A stretch of DNA of 64,000 nt from Daucus carota subsp. sativus (lineage: Eukaryota > Streptophyta > Magnoliopsida > Apiales > Apiaceae): NCBI RefSeq assembly GCF_001625215.2, contig NC_030383.2, positions 2,368,779-2,432,778 on the forward strand. Direction: 5' to 3'. Shown here piece by piece: positions 24,365-36,315 of the stretch; the first letter of the stretch is position 1; the number at the start of each line of letters is the position of its first letter. Below the pieces are notes generated by a model, which worked only from the letters and a program-made list of their open reading frames with translations, ran no database searches and was not told the origin of the DNA. The position numbers were made by a program, and so were the translations under genes.

Positions 24365-27300
24365 TTGGACTCTCCCAAACAAGCACGAGCAAACTCAATC
24401 TCTAGAAAGAAGATAACAGCGGACCAACTCTTGGGCGAAACTAGGTCCTGACCCACCCTTAAATTTAACGGGCTCCATTCCTTTTACTCCTGTCCATATA
24501 CTTGGTAGTTTCAGAATCATATGGAAGAAGTCCATGTAAAACAAAAAAAAAACTACAAATTGTTAATTAAGTTTATTTAATATCTTTTGAATTTCTATGT
24601 TAAGGTGACTTCTTTTAATATTTTATGAATATACTTTTTTTAGATTAGATTTTGTCTAAGCGGTTCTATTCATTTATATGAAAAACTATTAAGGTTACAT
24701 TTAATTCCTTGACAATAACATTTTATTTTAATGGTGAAGTATGATATGTAGAAATTCATAAGATAAATAGTTCTTTTCTATGATGTGTTTCTTTGAAAGT
24801 CAGTAGAACATTGTAATCATGAACAATATTGAACGAAAAGAAAGGATCAAAATAATTTTAACAAACTTAACTTCCTTTAATTATTAAATTATAAGCCCAA
24901 CAAGTATCAAAATTTGTGTTCATTCGAAAAAGAGTTATCATATGTTTTTTGGCCCTCCCTCAACGAATTTCGTGGGTCCACCACTGTCAGTCACTCAAGC
25001 CCACCTTGAGAGACAAATGACCCACTGCAAAAATTTGTTAACACTAAGCCTTTCTACAAACCACAACCAACTCAAAACCTTTATTTCCGACACCTCAACC
25101 AAATAGGTCACATGCCTAAAACTGGTAATTCAGAGACTCTATTATCAGATACATAATTATAGATTCCTCACCTTTTTACCTTCAATATAGGTGACCATAT
25201 ATATGTGTGTTATATATATAAAATAATCAAGATACTGAGTTTTCGAGTTTGTATTTCCACATGGATGCCATGTCCGACTTTAGTGTGTCGAGTTAATTTT
25301 TTTTTAAATTATGAACAGAAAGGAAACGCACTGCTCCCAAAGAGTGTAACATTCACGAGGAAACAGAATCACAATTACAAGGAGAACAACAACAGCCAAA
25401 ATAAAGGTCACAAGTTTCTGAGAAAAACCTGGCCATTATATCCAATTCTGCTAGTGTCATGCATAGACTAGCTTCTCCTCCAACACCAAGTTGTTTTGCC
25501 CCGGATATGCTTCTTATATCACAAAAAGGCTTGAATTCTATTATCATATCTGGCACACAACACAGGAAATACAAGCTAAGAAACTGATTGACACGTCCTA
25601 TATTTCTAATTTACAGCATCAAGTATCAGGTAATTTAACAGTTTACATATAAGTGCATGTTAAATTTCTGTATCAAATCATGACCCTAACACAGGTAACA
25701 TTTCTAAGAAAACTTTACAAATATGGCATTAAAAACCGGAACAACCAATTAATCATGACAAATTATGAAACACGATCACGTTGAATCAATACCAATAAAT
25801 TTAAAAAAAGAAAAAGAAAAAGAAAGCTAGAGAGACTACATAAAGATGTTCAGTATTTTTACAAGTTGCATGAATTAAGCCAGCTTGATTCAAGTGCGAA
25901 GGACCCATGGACCATGGTCCACTAGCAGCGCCATTTTTAAGTACCTCCTTTGGCAGACAAACAAACCTGCCTGTAAACATACTTAGCTAGAAGCTAGGGC
26001 ATCTCCAACCCGCGGACTAAACAGCAATTCACCAATCAAACCAAACAAAACACCAGTCGAAGTATCCAATATGCTTTCGCTGAATCAACTAAGTTATCAC
26101 TCATCATCATCAACCTCTGATCACGGATAATGTTTCCTATAGCAAACACGGAGACAATTACACATCAAATACTCGAAAAGGATACCGAAATCACTAATAA
26201 AAACTGCCACATTACTTCATTAAACCTTTTCTTTTCATCATTCACATACTCATCACCGATCCAAACAACTACTTGATGATTAAAATCGATATGTATGGGA
26301 TCAACACATAACAAATATGAGCAGGAAACAAGGATCACAATGATGATAAAGTATGGAACAAAATTAGGTTAAATTAATTAATGTAATATTCAAAAAGTGA
26401 GAACAGCGAGAATACGTACAGATGTTTTGTGTGTATAGGTGTTGCAAGAGATGACCTGGTTGATTAGTGTGTGGGGGACCCACGGTTCACCACCGCAGCG
26501 ATTTTCACGGTCCCGCCGGCCGGTGATTTAAGTGGAGCCAGCCAGCCAAACAACTCTTTAACATGTTGAATTCACATTGGAAACTTACCCAACAACGTGT
26601 GTATTTTTTGTATATTTACATCTGATATTCTGATTCAAGTCATCAAGTACTTTAAGATTTTTTTTTTTTTTAGTTCCATTAATTAACTATAAGTCTATAA
26701 GCCTTTTTGTTTCGTAAAATGTGTGAACCAAGTCACCAACACTCATTTTCTCGTATCGTATTATTTTTATAAATTAAAATCATGATTTTATACTAACATG
26801 ATAAAGGTCAAATATTTATAAAAGCAGATTTATGAATAGTGGATTATTACTATAAACTAAAAATAATTACACGGTTTTATCTTAAAATATATTATAATAT
26901 AGGGAATTAATCAAAAATACCACATTTTCTAAGTTTTTTTGCGATTTTACAATTTTTTAAAAAAATTACAAAAATACTAATTTTTTAAAAAATATTTACA
27001 AAAATAGTCTGCAACGAGATGCTACCAGGTGCAAATTCATTTAATTGGCTCGTAGAAGTTGCAAATCTGGTTGCAAGTATGGTATTTTTAAAAAGGTATT
27101 TTTGTAAAAACAATTTTGAACTCAGGTATTTATAAGGATCTCCGAATAATATATTAGTTTTGCAGAAGTGTCATAAGAATGTTTTTGTGATTATGATGAT
27201 AGATGTGTTTACTCCGTGATAAAATCTTGTGTATTTCAGATATTATCACTATATTTAAAACTGAAATAATGATCATTCAAGAAGTAATTAATTGGCTTTT

Positions 27301-28163
27301 ATAGTTATTTAATGTCAGGATTATGATCGATCTGACTCTTTGCGATCAGTTTAAACCATTCGACATCTGTTCATTCAAAGATGGGTTGGCTTTTATAGTT
27401 ATTTAATGTCAGGATTATGATCGTCTGCAATCAATTTAAACCATTAGACGTCTGTTCATTAAAAGATGAGTAATGTTTTTGAGAATTGTCGTATTCATCT
27501 TAGTTTATAAATTATATTTTATACTTTTTATTATTAAAAGACAAACAAATAAAGTAATTCATTAAATAGTTAGAATCTCGTATTTGTCAAATTGTCAAAA
27601 AAAATTCATGTCTTCGACTACATTTTTAAGGAAATTTTTGTATGATACATCTTATTAATAAAAACATTTTTTTTAAGAAATCATAATATATGGCTACATG
27701 TTATTATGTCCTTTTCTACCCACATAACCTCTTTTTTGTTAAGAAAATCAGAGAAAAAGATAATTTAGAAACTATCAACCAATCTAATCGGACTGGTCTC
27801 CGACTTAGATTATGTTCTCAACTTCGGCGCACATGGATTACATGAATATACAAAAACTTATATTTCATTAGTTCATTGTTTTAAAAAATGTCAACTTCAC
27901 TGTAGTGTTCCGAATTCAATTACACATTTTGAACGAAGTACTAGTCTGTTACACTAATTGACAAGTCAAAATTGACAAGTCAATTAGTCAATAACATGTG
28001 GCAAACCAAAAAGCACCCCCTTCAATCTACTTATCTATACTATATTATAATAAGTCAACATGGGTATAATTTGTAGTCGTACAAAATTTTGGTATAGTCA
28101 TGTCTTTGTTATGTTTTTCTAATTTGGTAATCTCTTTCTGAAACTAGAATTCTATAACATGTG

Positions 28164-28412
28164 CAGGGGCGGAACTAGGGGGGGGGCGAAGGGGGGCTGG
28201 AGCCCCGGCTAGAAAAATAAAAATCAGTAGAATTTTTTTTTTCCAGCCCCGAATGTTCTCTAAAAATGATATAAAGAAATTTTTTGAGCCCTGGGTAAGT
28301 TAAAAAATCTTTGTAATAACTGATATTTTTCCTTCAATCAAATGTTGTTAAATATTTGAGTCTCGAATATTTTTTGAGCCCCGGGTGATTTGATCTCCTG
28401 GTTCCGCCACTG
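28164..28412. mobile_element. hAT-like MITE nested in the Helitron
   Basis: 249-bp element with ends CAGGGGCGGAACTAGG and CCTGGTTCCGCCACTG (inverted) and a perfect 8-bp target duplication aacatgtg (28156-28163, 28413-28420). Confidence 0.85.
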
Positions 28413-28686
28413 AACATGTGCATACACTGTTAAACAGTTTCATATACTAAAAACACTCATCATAATACATTATCATATAATATTTCAGAAAAAAATATAA
28501 TGATGTTAAAAATAAAGTTATAAATATATAATTTTGAATATTTTCTTTTAAAACAAGATCCTTCGTATAACTCTTTTTAACTCTAATCCGTTACACGACA
28601 AATATAGTATCCACATATTAATAACAACAAAATATTTATAAATTGATAATAAATTATAAAAGCTGAATTTTTTCGAGAAAATATTA

Positions 28687-28935
28687 CTCCCTCCGTCCCC
28701 CTCAATTGTTTACATTGGGGTACGGGGGCTCCGCACACATTCTAATGCTCTCATAAAATATAGTTTGATAAATTATTTTGAACTTTTTTTCTTCTGAATA
28801 AAAATTTAGTATCTAAACTTTTATACAAAAAAGAAAAATTTGAAAAAAGAGTTTTGGAACTATGTTTTATATGCGCCTTAAAATGCGTGTCGAGCAATGC
28901 AAAAAAATGTAAAGAAATGAGAGGGACAGAGGGAG
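28687..28935. mobile_element. Stowaway MITE nested in the Helitron
   Basis: 249-bp element with TIRs CTCCCTCCGTCCCCCTC and GAGAGGGACAGAGGGAG, flanked by TA on both sides. These are canonical Stowaway ends. Confidence 0.85.
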
Positions 28936-30017
28936 TATTAGTTAGTTAATATAATTTAATTAAAATTCAATTCATGAATACTAAAATACTAATAAAACAA
29001 TATTAAAATTTAAATTATAAATAATAAATTATGAGTTGTATACCCGCCCGTGCCTCGCACGGGTTAAAGGCTAGTATATATAATAGCCCAACCCGAGCCT
29101 AACTCCTCCTCATAGATATAAAAAAATGTTATTCATGGGACTCGAACACAAGCCCTCTTCATTACAATTACACCACTCAAACCACTTGAGCTACACAAGC
29201 AATTAATTTTTTTATTCAAAAGCATTAAACTCATACATTAAAACTGTTGTATTTATATTCTTTTCAATATCCTATTTATTTGACACAAGTTATTATTTCA
29301 GGTAAGTCTCATATGTTTTTTACATGATAGATTACTATCCATAAATTAATTACTTACGTAATAAATTTAAATTTGAAAAAGAATTTAAACAATTGGGCTC
29401 GAGCCATGTTTTAGACTTCAAAAAATGGATATAATTCATATTTTAATAAAATTGGATGAATTAAAATCTAACTTAATACTTTAAACGAGTACCGATACAA
29501 TATTAGAGAAATTTAAGTCATGAATGTGAGAAATAAGCACAAAAACTAAGATTTCGGTGAGCATCTTTGAAAGGAAAAATTGATGGATTTTCAACATGTA
29601 CTATGTCATATTTTTTTTTTAATTATAAAAGGTGACTTATAAATAGATTACAATATTTTGAAGAACATGAAATAAGACTGAAAAAATATTTTTATTTAGA
29701 TTACTTTTTATTTTAAACTTATGAATTCAGAATTCGACGTGTAACCAAATCTTTTCAAAAACATATTATAGATATAAGAATAGTGATAAAGACATCAAAT
29801 TTGATGTTAGAAAATATGTCTAAATGATATGATTTTGGTGATATATGAATTTGAAATATTATAACTTGTGATATAAATGTGAATTTAGGGAACTTCTATG
29901 TTGTTAATCAAAAGTCAACCAAATAATAATAAAACGTGTTTACGAGACCTACTAAAAAGAATTGATTTATAAATTTTACTTGCTTAAAATAAAATAACAC
30001 TGAGAAATAAGTTTTTT

Positions 30018-30018
<1 letters not shown>

Positions 30019-30064
<46 letters not shown>
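30019..30064. repeat. (TA)n(CA)n microsatellite
   Basis: About 16 TA units followed by a short CA run, in AT-rich intergenic DNA. Confidence 0.9.
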
Positions 30065-30066
<2 letters not shown>

Positions 30067-31307
30067 TAAAACTATAATTTTAATATGCCATCCATCAATG
30101 TATAACATGCGAGTTAAATAAAATGATTCAAACTATAATTAAATTAATTAATCATTTACAAATTAAACTAATAAAATATAACTAATTCTGAAATGGATAA
30201 TCCGACGCGATAAGGTTATCTGATTAAACGGGAATAAAACAAGAATAGTTTTCCATAATCCAGAATATCGAACACCTGATTTCATCTTTAACAATTGAAC
30301 ATGATATGCTACATTGCTCACCCCTAAAAAATGTGATCTGCACAAAGCTAAAAAAGTAACTATACGACTAATTAAACTAAATATTTCTTATTTTTATGAA
30401 CTTCATGGTACCTAATTGACATCTACTCAATTTTTACTATTTGAGATCTGGTTTATAACAATTACAAGAAAAATCATTAAAAGTCTTAATCAACAAGCTC
30501 AGAAAACTAATGATAAAAAATTAATATTTTATAACAAGACAATATTATAACACGCGGCATCAAAGTAATAATCAGCTAATATTTTAAATTAACAAAAAAA
30601 TATAAGACATTGAAGTATTATATAATTGATATGAAAATTAAAAGGGTAAGCCACATCAAACGTATCGGAATTTTTCGGGTACAATTATAAGGTCAGTAGT
30701 TCAATTAATACTTTTATAATAAAGTAAGGTAGGGTCTTTTACATACAATATATGTTTCAATTATTATTTATACAAGGTTTGTGCAACATATGATAAAAAA
30801 GAATGTGTTCATAGTCCGTCCATCATATATCACTTAACTATTACACAAACGTACGCTAAAAAAAAAAAAAAAAATATAAAACAACGCGGACCACACATAT
30901 TCATCTAATCATGATTTAGGATATCGTAATTCACATATCAAGAACAAGTTTTTATATTGGATGAAATAATTTAATAATTTTCAACAAAAAATTACAGATT
31001 TTTTTATTGAGGTATAATATATTTAAATTCTAAAAATTTCAGTATTAATTTCGAATATAATTTTGAACATGTAGATTAAATGATAGTGGCCTCTATATCA
31101 TAACGAATTTGAATATAGAAAAATCAATTCAAATGTTGTTTTTGATCTATAATTTTTTTTAAATATAGTACATATTATTACTATCAATGCTATTATATTG
31201 CAAATATTGCATTTCATATTTACATATTCTGTTAAAAAATAAGACGTAATAGTTATGCTCGAAATAATATGATTACACACGAATATTATTTAAAACACAA
31301 CAAAAAC

Positions 31308-31342
31308 TAGAGTCCCGTGCCTCGCACGGGCTTTTATGCTAG
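31308..31342 (+). mobile_element. Second Helitron 3' terminus
   Basis: Hairpin CCCGTGCCTCGCACGGG (31314-31330), then cttttatg and CTAG ending at 31342 with host T following. It is the same terminal hairpin as the Helitron ending at 29074. I could not find a confident matching 5' TC end, so only the 3' terminus is called. It lies about 460 bp upstream of the first HIPP gene. Confidence 0.6.
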
Positions 31343-31525
31343 TTATTATTTTACAAACACAAACAAACTATTCACTCTACTTGTAAAACACAAAGCCTTT
31401 TACGTACACTGTTCCGCTGCTTCTAAGAAAGAGTCCTCGCAAAAGTTGGCCACAAAATTGAAAGTGACCATCATGGCAACTTCAAAAGACACTCAACTAT
31501 TAAACGGCATCGTTCCATATTGAAC

Positions 31526-31654
31526 GACGTCGTTTCGGCCTGGTAGAAAATTCCATTTTGTGGTCTTACAAGTTGCAGCTTTGAAAATTGAAATAATTGA
31601 CTATGGACATCATTTGACTATCTTGACTAATTCTACCTGCCTTGTAATATAAAA
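31526..31654 (+). promoter_or_regulatory. HIPP copy 1 core promoter: GACGTC, W-box cluster, TATA
   Basis: Palindromic GACGTC (bZIP C-box type) at 31526-31531, three TTGACT W-box cores at 31597-31602, 31614-31619 and 31623-31628, and TATAAAA at 31648-31654, about 150 bp before the ATG. The same order recurs in front of the other intact copies. Function is inferred from motif identity only. Confidence 0.6.
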
Positions 31655-31804
31655 CCCCATTTAGATTCTTCACATTTCATCAACTTGTTTAAGCTTCTCT
31701 TCATTCCTTTTTAAGCATCTGCTGCTTGAATATCAGAATATTTAAAATTTCCCACTTTTTTACAAGAATTTGTAGCTCATTTTTGCAACATCACCAGCAA
31801 TAAC

Positions 31805-32541
31805 ATGAAGGTTAGTGTGTGCTTATGTGTGTACTAAATTTAACTTCAATATGCTGCATTTTTTTATTTTTAATCGCGGTTTAATGATTTTAATCTTTGT
31901 TAATATTGCAGAAGGTTGTGATGAAAATTGAATTGCATGATGAGAAAGTGAAGCAAAAAGCCATGAAAATTGTTTCCGGCCTAAATGGTAAGCACGCTTA
32001 CCACATACAACGTAAAGTTGTATTATGTCTCACTCGGAAGTAAGGTCTAGCTTGTCTGTGCACCGCTGAAAAGCTAATGTTATTTTTGTTTGTTGAAATT
32101 TCAGGGGTGGAATCAATTGCAATGGATATGAAAGAAAAGAAACTAACTGTGATCGGAGATATAGATCCGATAAAAATAGTGGCTAAGCTGAGGAAGATCT
32201 GTCACACTGAGATATTGACAGTTGGACCTGCCAAAGAACCGGAAAAGAAAAAAGAAGAGCCAAAGAAAGATGAGGGTAAAAAAGAAGAGCCAAAGAAAGA
32301 TGAGGGTAAAAAAGAAGAGGCAAAGAAAGATGATGGTAAAAAGAAAGAAGAAGCTGTGAAAGCTGCTGTAGTGGCATACCCTGGTTTTCAACAGAGCTAT
32401 TACGTTCCACAGCAAATGTATCCAGGCTATTATCAGCAGCAAAATGCTTATAGTTATCAGCAGCAGTCTTCAGTGCCATCACACTATTATCATAATCTCG
32501 CGAGTGTGGAAGAAGATCCTAATTCCTGTGTTATTTGTTAA
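31805..32541 (+). CDS. HIPP: HIPP, array copy 1 (type A, cysteine-less HMA domain)
   Basis: Heavy-metal-associated isoprenylated plant protein, 172 aa, three exons: 31805-31810 (only Met-Lys), 31912-31987, 32105-32541. The HMA fold is recognisable at residues 1-70 ([18 protein letters not shown], then [20 protein letters not shown] and [11 protein letters not shown]). The usual metal-binding MxCxxC is replaced by LHDEKVKQ, so metal binding through that site is unlikely. Then follow three copies of a 9-residue Lys/Glu/Asp repeat ([10 protein letters not shown] type), a Tyr/Gln/Pro-rich segment and the CaaX box CVIC, predicting prenylation and membrane attachment. Related HIPPs and HMA proteins are known as stress proteins and as effector targets in plant immunity. 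The promoter carries a W-box cluster. It is nearly identical to the pseudogene copy 3. Confidence 0.92.
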
Positions 32542-33143
32542 TTCATTTTGATTAAACCTAACCAAACCAAACGTATCAGTATATCTTAGTTTGAGTAGTG
32601 TCCAAACGTATCAGTATATTCCGCTTAGAAAGGCCTGAGGAGGGTAAAATGTAGGCAGACCATGCCCATGTTCTGAAAGAGCAGGGAGGCTCGTCTTGAT
32701 TGTTTCATATTAATCGAATTTATTCATTTTTGTGATGAAATAAAAGTTCAGAAGCTGAGATTAGTGTAACTCATTCGGAATTCTGACATATAAACTCTGT
32801 GAAAAAAGGGATCAGGAACTGATGTGTAATATTAGGTACCATCAACATTATTATAACATACATCACAGCTCAAAAGTAAGCAAATTAAATTGATGTTAGA
32901 GCCTAATAACCAGGAAGATCAATGAACTTATAGCACGGAGCTCATACAAATGTGACAGTAGCTCAGCATGTTCAGTGTCTTATCAGTTATCAATGAATGG
33001 TCTTATGGACACGGTGCATTGATCTTGTTAGATATGATGTCGGGTTCATGGAAAATATATGTTGCAGCATATGTTCGGTGATAATAAGTTCAGAAAGAAG
33101 AAAAGCCACATGTTTTTTACTCAGCGGGGGAAGATGATCTGAC

Positions 33144-33327
33144 CAGAGGCGGATCTTAGAAGGGGCAAGAGGGGGCAACTGACCCCCTTAAATTTTATTT
33201 TTTTTAATATTATACATATTTTTAGGTTGTAAAATTGAAATTGACCCCCTTAATTTTTTCGTGACCCTCTTAATTTTTTTTACAAAAAAATTGATCTCCC
33301 TTAACTTTATAGTCAGATCCGCCACTG
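33144..33327. mobile_element. hAT-like MITE downstream of HIPP copy 1
   Basis: 184-bp element with ends CAGAGGCGGATC and GATCCGCCACTG (inverted) and a perfect 8-bp duplication gatctgac (33136-33143, 33328-33335). The duplicated DNA after copy 3 (about 38040) has the uninterrupted site gatgatctgacccca, a paralogous empty site that proves the insertion. Confidence 0.9.
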
Positions 33328-33552
33328 GATCTGACCCCATAAGTCATAACCACATGTATTCGGAAATTTAATGGGTAGAAAAAAGTTAATACATCTTGAT
33401 CATTGGTTGGGCCAATTGCTGACGTGGACATCCACATGGCACGGTCTGTATGCTGACATGGGAAAATTGACAGACTATTGTGCTCAAACATTTGAGTATG
33501 AACAAGCTAAAGTAACAAATTGTCTGGAAGGGCTTAACAGCCCCGGGTCATA

Positions 33553-33780
33553 GGGGTCGTTTGGCCAAGCTTAAGAAAAACTGATTTTTTGCTTAAAGTA
33601 AAGAAGTGGAGTAGAAGTGAGAAGTAAATAAGCTAATAAAGTGTTTGGAAAAGAAGCAGAAGCTGTGAGAGAGAAGCTAGCATTTTCAGCTTCTTAAAAG
33701 TGCTTCTCCTTCTTTACACAAACGGGTCAATAAAAGCAGAAGTAAGAAGCAGGAACTGATTACGTTTCCCAAATAGGCCC
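33553..33780. mobile_element. Harbinger-like MITE
   Basis: About 228 bp, starting GGGGTCGTTTGGCCAAGC and ending cgtttcccaaataggccc, flanked by ata. Interior gcttaaagtaaagaagtgg and agaagcagaag are typical of plant Harbinger-type MITEs. Related sequence outside the element resumes as gtcatag/agtttgaa in the neighbouring repeats. Confidence 0.6.
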
Positions 33781-33789
33781 ATAGTTTGA

Positions 33790-34500
33790 ATTTCTTCGGG
33801 AGGCCCCTAAGGTCATAGGTTGAATTCCACTGGGAGGCACGAAAATAAGTGGATGGTCATGCTCTACGCGACAAGTGTGCTAGCAGTTTTCTGAATTAGT
33901 CGAGGTGCACGAAAACTGGTCCGGACACCGGATAACAAAAAAAAGTCTCGGAAACAAAAAGAAAGAAATATGCGTTTTGTTATAACGCAAATTCTAAAAT
34001 CCTAAAATGAGTGTCTAAATTACGGATAAACAATATGGACTCTTCGTTCAAATAAAAAAAAAAAAACAAGTGTTGTATCTTTAGCCATAATATACTAGTT
34101 AAGGTAGGAAGATTGACAGACTATTGTTCTCAAACTTCAAAGATTGAGTATGAACAAGCTAAAGTAACAAATTGTACCGAAGGGCTTAACACCCCAAGGT
34201 CAGAGTTTGAATTTCTTCGAGAGGCCCCTAAGGTCATAAGTTGAATTCCCCTAGGAGGCACGAAAATAAGTAGATGGTCATGCTCTACTGGTACGAGTGT
34301 GTTAACAGTTCAGTTGCACGAAAGCTGGTCCGGACACCAGATAACAAAAAAAAGTCTCAAAAACAAAAAGAAACAAGTACGCGGTTTTTTGTAACGCAAA
34401 TTTTAAAATCTTAAAATGAGTGTCTAAATTACGGATAAACAATATGGACTCTTCGTTCACATAAAAAAGCAAGTGTTGTATCTTTAGCCATAAAATATCA
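33790..34500. repeat. Tandemly repeated spacer between HIPP copies 1 and 2
   Basis: Two diverged copies of a spacer unit. The segment around 33785-34080 (gaatttcttcgggaggcccctaag, then gcacgaaaactggtccggacac and tacggataaacaatatggac) recurs at about 34205-34480, and again after copy 3 at about 38330-38620. It is non-coding and marks duplication history within the array. Confidence 0.7.
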
Positions 34501-34649
34501 CAAAAGATTGTCTGTACTTTGTCATTGTTTAAGCCTTGTACGTTCCATTATTTTGCGACTTCTTAGAAGAAGAGTGAAGGGCAACAAAATTGACCATCAT
34601 GGCAAGTGGCAACTCACAAGAGGAGAAAGACACTCCACTGCAAGGCCCA

Positions 34650-34828
34650 GACGTCATCGTTCCAATGTTCTCCGACGTCGTTTTCTTACTTAAATAACGC
34701 CAATAATACATCAAACCTCCACCTTTCTGCACTTGGGTGGAAAATTCCATTTTCTTGTCATACAAAATAATTGACTATCTACATCAGTTGACTATCTTGA
34801 CTCTTCCTATCTACCTTGTATTATAAAA
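34650..34828 (+). promoter_or_regulatory. HIPP copy 2 core promoter
   Basis: Two GACGTC palindromes (34650-34655, 34674-34679), three TTGACT cores (34771-34776, 34788-34793, 34797-34802) and TATAAAA at 34822-34828. Same layout as copies 1 and 4. Confidence 0.6.
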
Positions 34829-34991
34829 ACCCCATTTAGATTCTTCACATTTCATCAAGTTATTTAAGCTTCTCCTCACTCTTCTCCAAGTGTCTGCTGC
34901 CTGAGTATTAGAATATTCATTTTCTTCACTTTGAAATTTTGCTAGAATTTGTAGCACTCAAATCAAATCTCACTACTTCACCAACAATAAC

Positions 34992-35668
34992 ATGAAGGTT
35001 AGTGTCTGCTTTTGGTTGTGCTTAAGTTTTGTTCAACATGCTACATTTTTTATTATTTTAAATCGCGGTTTAATGAATTTAATCTTTGTTAATATTGCAG
35101 AAGGTTGTTATGAAAATTGAATTGCATGATGAGAAAGTGAAGCAAAAAGCCATGAAACTTGTTTCTGGCCTCAATGGTAAGTACCACGTACCACTACCAG
35201 TATGTCTCACTCGGAAGTAGAGTCTGAGCAATATAAGATTGCCCTGCTAAAAAGCTAATGTTATTTTTGTTTGTTGAAATTTCAGGGGTGGAATCAATTG
35301 CAATGGAAATGAAAGACAAGAAACTAACTGTGATCGGAGATATTGATCCAATAAAAATAGCGGCCAAACTCAGGAAGCTCTGTCACACGGAGATATTGAC
35401 AGTTGGACCTGCCAAAGAACCCGAGAAGAAGAAAGAAGAGCCAAAGAAAGACGACGGTAAAAAAGAAGAGGCAAAGAAAGATGACGGTAAAAAGAAAGAA
35501 GAAGCTGTAAAAGCTGCTGTAGTGGCATACCCTGGTTTTCAACAGGGTTATTATGCTCCCCAGCAAATGTACCCAGCCTATTATCAGCAGCAGCCTTCAG
35601 TGCCAACACACTATTACCATAATCTCGCAAGAGTGGAAGAAGATCCTAATTCTTGCGTTATTTGTTAA
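34992..35668 (+). CDS. HIPP: HIPP, array copy 2 (type B)
   Basis: 154 aa in three exons: 34992-34997, 35101-35176, 35286-35668. It has the same build as copy 1 but with two Lys/Glu/Asp 9-mers instead of three, a shorter Tyr/Gln tail (YYAPQQMYPAYYQQQP) and the terminal NSCVIC. HMA residues MKLVSGLN and [10 protein letters not shown] distinguish type B from type A. No CxxC is present. The intron positions, the tiny two-codon first exon and the flanking sequence match copy 4 almost exactly, so copies 2 and 4 are recent duplicates. Likely a prenylated membrane-associated protein; the partner or ligand cannot be read from sequence. Confidence 0.92.
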
Positions 35669-36315
35669 TTCATCTCCAGTATTTCATATCAATTCAATTT
35701 ATTCATTTTTGTAAAATGCTGAAGTTCAGAAGGTGAAATTTCACGTATGGGAAAATATTGTTTGTCGTTAAAAATCATTCGCGGATTTAACATATAAACT
35801 CTGTGATCAGGTGCTGATGTGTGATATTAGATGCCATCAACATTGTTCAACATAAATCACAATTCAGATTACAACTTGATTAACCAGGAATCTCAACGAA
35901 TTTCTGGAATGGAGATCATACGAATACAATAGGAGTCTCTCGTGCAAATGCCAAACTTCTTGTTCAGTATCTTATCCGCACCAGTGAACGGTCTTATAGT
36001 CATGCTGCATTGATGTTGTTAGTAGAATTAGGTTCACAGCAGACGTATGTTGCAGTACGATTTTACAGATAATAAGCTCAAAAAGAAGAAAACCCTGCTT
36101 AATTCTTACAAAATTGGTTGGATTAAGGCCAAAATTCGGTAGGAATGATCATTTCCTGTGCCTCAATCGTTCATATTTCAGTGATCCGAAAACTATTACT
36201 TTGACAAGATTATTTCATCATCCGTTTTAACCTGAATAGAATTTTGAGACTTAAAATTTCGGATGGTTAGATCTAATTATACTGTCAGATCGATTTTTGT
36301 CATTTATAAGATGAA

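Larger units (their letters stand above)
28034..29074 (+). mobile_element. Non-autonomous Helitron with two nested MITEs
   Basis: It begins with TCTATACTATATTATAATAA, a common plant Helitron 5' end. It ends with a hairpin CCCGTGCCTCGCACGGG (29047-29063) followed by TTAAAGGCTAG. The host bases are A (28033) and T (29075), so insertion was between A and T without target duplication, as known for Helitrons. Inside are a complete hAT-like MITE (28164-28412) and a complete Stowaway MITE (28687-28935), leaving a Helitron core of about 540 bp. No Rep/helicase is present. Confidence 0.75.
20577..31804. other. Gene-poor region between ASK21 and the HIPP array
   Basis: About 11 kb that starts with the ASK21 5' leader. 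A plausible 3' splice site at about 20605 (gattcag on the minus strand) suggests an intron in that leader. The rest is transposon-rich: Stowaway MITEs, (TA)n-bounded elements and a Helitron stack, listed separately. Around 27292-27480 a roughly 94-bp unit (starting ttggcttttatagttattta) is tandemly duplicated with divergence. I found no convincing protein gene. Confidence 0.5.

Noticed and set aside
24232-24456. ORFs on both strands with long Tyr-Ile repeats (also at 55915-56199, 29908-30108 and 15522-15722)
   Set aside because: They are translations of TA or TG microsatellites and have no other coding signal.
32143-32482. Phe/Leu-rich minus-strand ORFs opposite every HIPP exon 3 (also at 35324, 36986, 39560 and 42906)
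   Set aside because: They are antisense shadows of the Lys/Glu-rich repeat; their conservation follows from the sense gene.
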